Below the pieces are notes generated by a model. It was given only the letters and a program-made list of their open reading frames with translations. It ran no database searches and had not been told where the DNA came from. Positions 61,202 through 64,000 of a stretch of DNA of 64,000 nucleotides are shown here, one piece after another. This DNA is from [Clostridium] aerotolerans DSM 5434 (GTDB lineage Bacteria > Bacillota > Clostridia > Lachnospirales > Lachnospiraceae). Made by a program: the position numbers and the translations under genes. The first letter of the stretch is position 1. Each line of letters opens with the position of its first letter. The stretch lies in contig NZ_JHWJ01000002.1 in the NCBI RefSeq assembly GCF_000687555.1, positions 186,001 through 250,000 on the forward strand. The letters run 5' to 3'.

Positions 61202-62008
61202 TCAGCTATATTTAAGAACCGTGTTCTTCACATCGGTAATAAACATATGTCCTGGTGCATGGGTCATGGCAAAGGACGGCTGGCTGTTCATTAAAACAGC
61301 CTGAGGCGTAACGCCGCATGGCCAGAATACCGGAATTTCTCCTTCCTTCACCGTTACCGGATCGCCGTAATCAGGGGTCGTTAAGTCCTTAATTCCAATG
61401 AGTTTCGGGTATCCGATATGTATGGGAGCACCGTGTACCTTTGGCATGGCGGCGGTCACCGAAACGGCTGCCGGAACCTGACTATGAGGTATGGGCCTCA
61501 TGCTGACCACCATAGTTCCGGAGAAAACTCCGGCAGAGGTGCATGGAATATTGGTGTTGTACATGGGAACATTGACCCCTTCTTCTATCTGCCTTACGGG
61601 TATGCCTGCTTCTAAAAGCTCCGCTTCAAAGGAGAAGCTGCACCCGATGAGAAAGCTTATGAGCCTGCCCTTTGTTTTCTGGTATTCATCAAACAACGAG
61701 GAGATATCTGTCGGTTCTCCCGTGCAGATTCCATTTTCATAAATCCGGTATCTGGGAATGTCTCTTGTAAGATCACTGCCTTTTGCCGTTATGGGAAATG
61801 ACTTACTGCCTGCATCCGATACCTCTAATAAGGGACAGGCTCTGGGATTTCTCTGACAGAACAGCAAAAAATCCCAGGAAAGCTCTTCCGGAAGTATGAC
61901 CAGATTTCCCTGAGCATACCCGTTGCACATTCCGGTGGTAGGACTATCTATCACTCCTTCCCGTATCAGTGATCTTACCTGCCATGGCTTACTTTCTGCA
62001 TAATCCAT
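61202..62008 (-). CDS. DUF1445 / D-glutamate cyclase-family protein
   Basis: A 268-aa DUF1445 protein with GMCNGYAQGNLVILP, LIGCSFSFEAELLEAG, NIPCTSAGVFSGTMVVSMRP and VFWPCGVTPQAV. It is often called putative hydro-lyase; the mammalian D-glutamate cyclase contains a related domain and makes 5-oxo-D-proline. Its position between pxpC and pxpA supports a role in 5-oxoproline or D-glutamate metabolism. ATG 62008 has AAGGAAG 7 bp upstream. Confidence 0.88.
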   Translation of the reverse strand: MDYAESKPWQVRSLIREGVIDSPTTGMCNGYAQGNLVILPEELSWDFLLFCQRNPRACPLLEVSDAGSKSFPITAKGSDLTRDIPRYRIYENGICTGEPTDISSLFDEYQKTKGRLISFLIGCSFSFEAELLEAGIPVRQIEEGVNVPMYNTNIPCTSAGVFSGTMVVSMRPIPHSQVPAAVSVTAAMPKVHGAPIHIGYPKLIGIKDLTTPDYGDPVTVKEGEIPVFWPCGVTPQAVLMNSQPSFAMTHAPGHMFITDVKNTVLKYS

Positions 62009-62042
62009 ATAGTTTCTTCCTTTCATACTGAATCGTTCTATC

Positions 62043-63071
62043 TTACTTATCTGCCACTGGCAGGAACCTCTTACAGGCAGCTACAAGCCTTTGTTCCTCT
62101 CTCCGGCAGATATTCACTGCCTCCTGTGGAGTTACAAACTGAAATGTCACCCATTCTCCGGGACGTAACTGAGCCAGGGCTGGAATGTCCGTGGAAATTA
62201 CTGTTGCTATCTTAGCATAGCCTCCTGTTGTCTGGTGGTCTGACATCATCACCATGGGAAGACCAGAGGCTGAAACCTGTACCGAGCCTTCTACGATTCC
62301 GTCAGATATGATATCCGCTCCCTGTATCATATCAATTACAGGACCTTCCAGCCTGCAGGCCATGCGGTCACAGTCACTGGATAGCCGGTAAGGATTGCGA
62401 AGAAAGGTCCTCACTCCCTCCTCTGTGAATGCCTGAATCTGCGGCCCTTCTACTGCCCGTAGAAGTACATATTCCTCTGTCCCATAATAGCGTTTGGGAG
62501 TAGACGATCTTTGAAGCAATGGCTGTTCTGCGTTAGGCGCAGATCCCTTTCCATTTCCCTGGATGCTTTGCCAAAGGGCTCTTACCTCTTCTGCCGATTT
62601 TCCGGTAGGGAGAATATCTCCCTGCTTTAATACTCTACCATGAAAGCCTCCAAGCCTGCATTTTAAATTGGTGGAACGGCTTCCCATAACGAGAGGAACA
62701 TCAACACCTCCATACACAGCCAGGTAAGTCCTTAAGCCCTCTTTCGCAAGGGAAAGGGTGAGCACATCCCCTTCCTCCGCACAAACTGGTTCATACATAG
62801 GAACCGGGGTTCCATTTAAGAAAGGCTCCATGTCTGCGCCGGCCAAAGAGAACACCTCAGGGGAGGTGAAACGAATTTCTCCCCCCCTTAACGTAAATTC
62901 CACCACAGCGGCCCTACATTCTCCCTCTAAATTACCGGCCAGGAGATTGGAGAGTCTCATGGAATATTTATCACAGGCTCCGCTTTCCTGAAAGCCCTGG
63001 CTTTGATATCCTCTTCTTCCCAAATCCTGTACCGTTGACAATGCTCCCGGCTGTAAGATTTCTAATGCCAC
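62043..63071 (-). CDS. pxpC: 5-oxoprolinase subunit C (carboxyltransferase-like, KipA family)
   Basis: A 342-aa AHS2-domain subunit: LSTVQDLGRRGYQSQGFQES near the start, then AAVVEFTLRGGEI and VVMSDHQTTGGYAKIATVI-like segment near 265. It begins at a GTG 4 bp after pxpB, whose stop forms part of its ribosome site GAGGTGA. Partner of PxpA and PxpB. Confidence 0.93.
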   Translation of the reverse strand: MALEILQPGALSTVQDLGRRGYQSQGFQESGACDKYSMRLSNLLAGNLEGECRAAVVEFTLRGGEIRFTSPEVFSLAGADMEPFLNGTPVPMYEPVCAEEGDVLTLSLAKEGLRTYLAVYGGVDVPLVMGSRSTNLKCRLGGFHGRVLKQGDILPTGKSAEEVRALWQSIQGNGKGSAPNAEQPLLQRSSTPKRYYGTEEYVLLRAVEGPQIQAFTEEGVRTFLRNPYRLSSDCDRMACRLEGPVIDMIQGADIISDGIVEGSVQVSASGLPMVMMSDHQTTGGYAKIATVISTDIPALAQLRPGEWVTFQFVTPQEAVNICRREEQRLVAACKRFLPVADK

Positions 63072-63075
63072 TTAG

Positions 63076-63762
63076 TCACCTCATTTCCTGTGTCCGGCTG
63101 ATTTCATCAAATTCCTTTTGATCTATTGGAACAAACCGGATGGAGTCACCCGCCTTATAAAGCTTTTCTTCTCTCATCTGAAGCTCAAAAAGCCGAAGAG
63201 GAGTCCGCCCGATCAGCTGCCAGCCGCCGGGTGACTCCATGGGGTATATTCCAGTCTGCTCTCCTCCGATTCCCACTGACCCTGCCGGAATAACAGTTCT
63301 TGGCACGGAAAGCCTTGGAGCATTGATCCGGGGATCCATGCCTCCAAGATAGGGAAATCCTGGCAGAAAGCCAAGCATATAGATGCGGTAGTCCCTGCCG
63401 GAATGAATGTGAACTACCTCGTCTTCCCTTAAGCCGGTATGCTCTGATACAAAGGAAAGGTCTGGTCCGTATATTCCTCCGTAGCAGACTGGTATTTCGA
63501 TTAATTTCCCTGAATCCGTTTCTTCCTTCTCTTCCACTTCCTGTAAGGCTAAAAGGTATTTAGATACCTGTTCATAATCAGTAATCAGGGGATTGTAATA
63601 AACAAGAAGAGAAGAAAAGGCAGGGACTGTCTCTATGATTCCTTCCGTCTTGGAGGAAAGTACCTTCCGGTTCAGTTCCATAACCCTTCGGTTCGTTGCT
63701 TCATCAATGGAATTTCCCAGCTCCGCAAGTACCCCACGGTCTCCAACTGCCTTAAGTATCAT
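63076..63762 (-). CDS. pxpB: 5-oxoprolinase subunit B (KipI family)
   Basis: A 228-aa AHS1-domain subunit: VGDRGVLAELGNSIDE, IPVCYGGIYGPDL, YMLGFLPGFPYLGGMD and PAGSVGIGGEQTGIYP, typical of PxpB/KipI. First gene of the operon with AAAGGAG before the ATG. No transporter is seen between it and the right edge. Confidence 0.93.
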   Translation of the reverse strand: MILKAVGDRGVLAELGNSIDEATNRRVMELNRKVLSSKTEGIIETVPAFSSLLVYYNPLITDYEQVSKYLLALQEVEEKEETDSGKLIEIPVCYGGIYGPDLSFVSEHTGLREDEVVHIHSGRDYRIYMLGFLPGFPYLGGMDPRINAPRLSVPRTVIPAGSVGIGGEQTGIYPMESPGGWQLIGRTPLRLFELQMREEKLYKAGDSIRFVPIDQKEFDEISRTQEMR

Positions 63763-63843
63763 AATGCCCCTCTCCTTTCTTTATAATAAATCGCTTACTT
63801 GCTCTGAACCTATCCCGCCTTCACGTTAGCGGTGATTTTCCTG

Positions 63844-64000
63844 CTACCGAAAGAATCCTTTGGCAATGACGGGAGCAAACCAGTGCTCTGAATTGCCGGA
63901 GTACCGAACGGCATAGGCTGTACACTGACGCATCAGACTAAGGATACCTGTATTCATTCGGGTATTAAAGCCATCAATTCCGGGTAAAAGAGAACCTGTC
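63844..64000 (-). CDS. C-terminal end of an unidentified reading frame, uncertain
   Basis: On the minus strand a frame is open from the right edge to a TAG at 63844 (51 codons), with MNTGILSLMRQCTAYAVRYS and NSEHWFAPVIAKGFFR near its end. It shows no membrane character and I do not recognise it. It may be the tail of a real gene upstream of pxpB or a chance open frame; the 81 bp to pxpB hold only its ribosome site and a short inverted repeat. Confidence 0.25.
   Translation of the reverse strand, partial: TGSLLPGIDGFNTRMNTGILSLMRQCTAYAVRYSGNSEHWFAPVIAKGFFR

Noticed and set aside
1-64000. CRISPR array, prophage, insertion sequence, tRNA or rRNA
   Set aside because: No regularly spaced repeats, transposase or integrase-like proteins, or RNA gene signatures were found on either strand.

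Overview
The window reads as chromosome of an anaerobic, low-to-mid GC Firmicute of the Clostridia, most likely a Lachnospiraceae of the Lacrimispora/'Clostridium' cluster XIVa kind (inference from gene content: rhamnose set with RhaM, FprA flavodiiron protein, FeoA/FeoA/FeoB with a tiny FeoB-associated protein, ECF transporters, agr-type peptide signalling, an acetone pathway, and strong AGGAGG ribosome sites almost everywhere). No rRNA, tRNA, CRISPR array, phage or recognisable insertion sequence was seen. Most genes lie on the minus strand in short operons.

Layout, left to right: (1) 1-3.4 kb, the start of a PdxA2-type dehydrogenase, an iron alcohol dehydrogenase and a divergent PrpR-N regulator with a degenerate AAA+ domain, probably a C4 acid-sugar locus. 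(2) 3.4-5.2 kb, bioY-bioB under a BirA-type operator. (3) 5.2-9.2 kb, rhaB-rhaM-rhaA-rhaD for L-rhamnose. (4) 9.2-13.4 kb, aconitase, isocitrate dehydrogenase and a LysR regulator in one operon. (5) 13.5-21.3 kb, a coiled-coil protein, an AraC/MORN/MocR group, glnS, and a glycosyltransferase/PadR/small-protein operon with tandem operator dyads. (6) 21.3-29.8 kb, two YkuD L,D-transpeptidases flanking a nucleoside phosphorylase-ECF transporter-NiaR operon. (7) 29.8-34 kb, a TPP-riboswitch-controlled ThiXYZ-like pyrimidine uptake operon whose promoter lies inside the preceding HD-GYP gene. (8) 33.6-37.6 kb, iron uptake: an unusual Fur protein, a 45-aa FeoB-associated protein, feoB, two feoA genes and a divergent DtxR-family regulator.

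(9) 37.6-50.1 kb is mostly housekeeping: an M13 peptidase lipoprotein, rpsA-ispH-cmk-FAD enzyme, PPK2, an aldo/keto reductase, aspartokinase, HD and DUF523 proteins, and a ClpP coupled to an AraC activator. (10) 50.3-60.4 kb holds FprA, then an agr-like system (agrB, agrD; kinase and LytTR regulator further right) split by a full acetyl-CoA-to-acetone operon (thl-adc-ctfA-ctfB) and a divergent GAF-like/ThDP-enzyme pair. (11) 60.4-63.8 kb is a 5-oxoprolinase PxpABC operon with a DUF1445 protein.

The most interesting candidates are the NiaR-linked ECF/nucleoside phosphorylase operon (possible nicotinamide riboside salvage under a large promoter dyad) and the agr quorum-sensing genes wrapped around an acetone operon, with a shared promoter element and a Rex-like palindrome nearby. 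Several regulatory sites are unusually clear: BirA, PadR-type, DtxR-type, TPP riboswitch and several near-consensus promoters.
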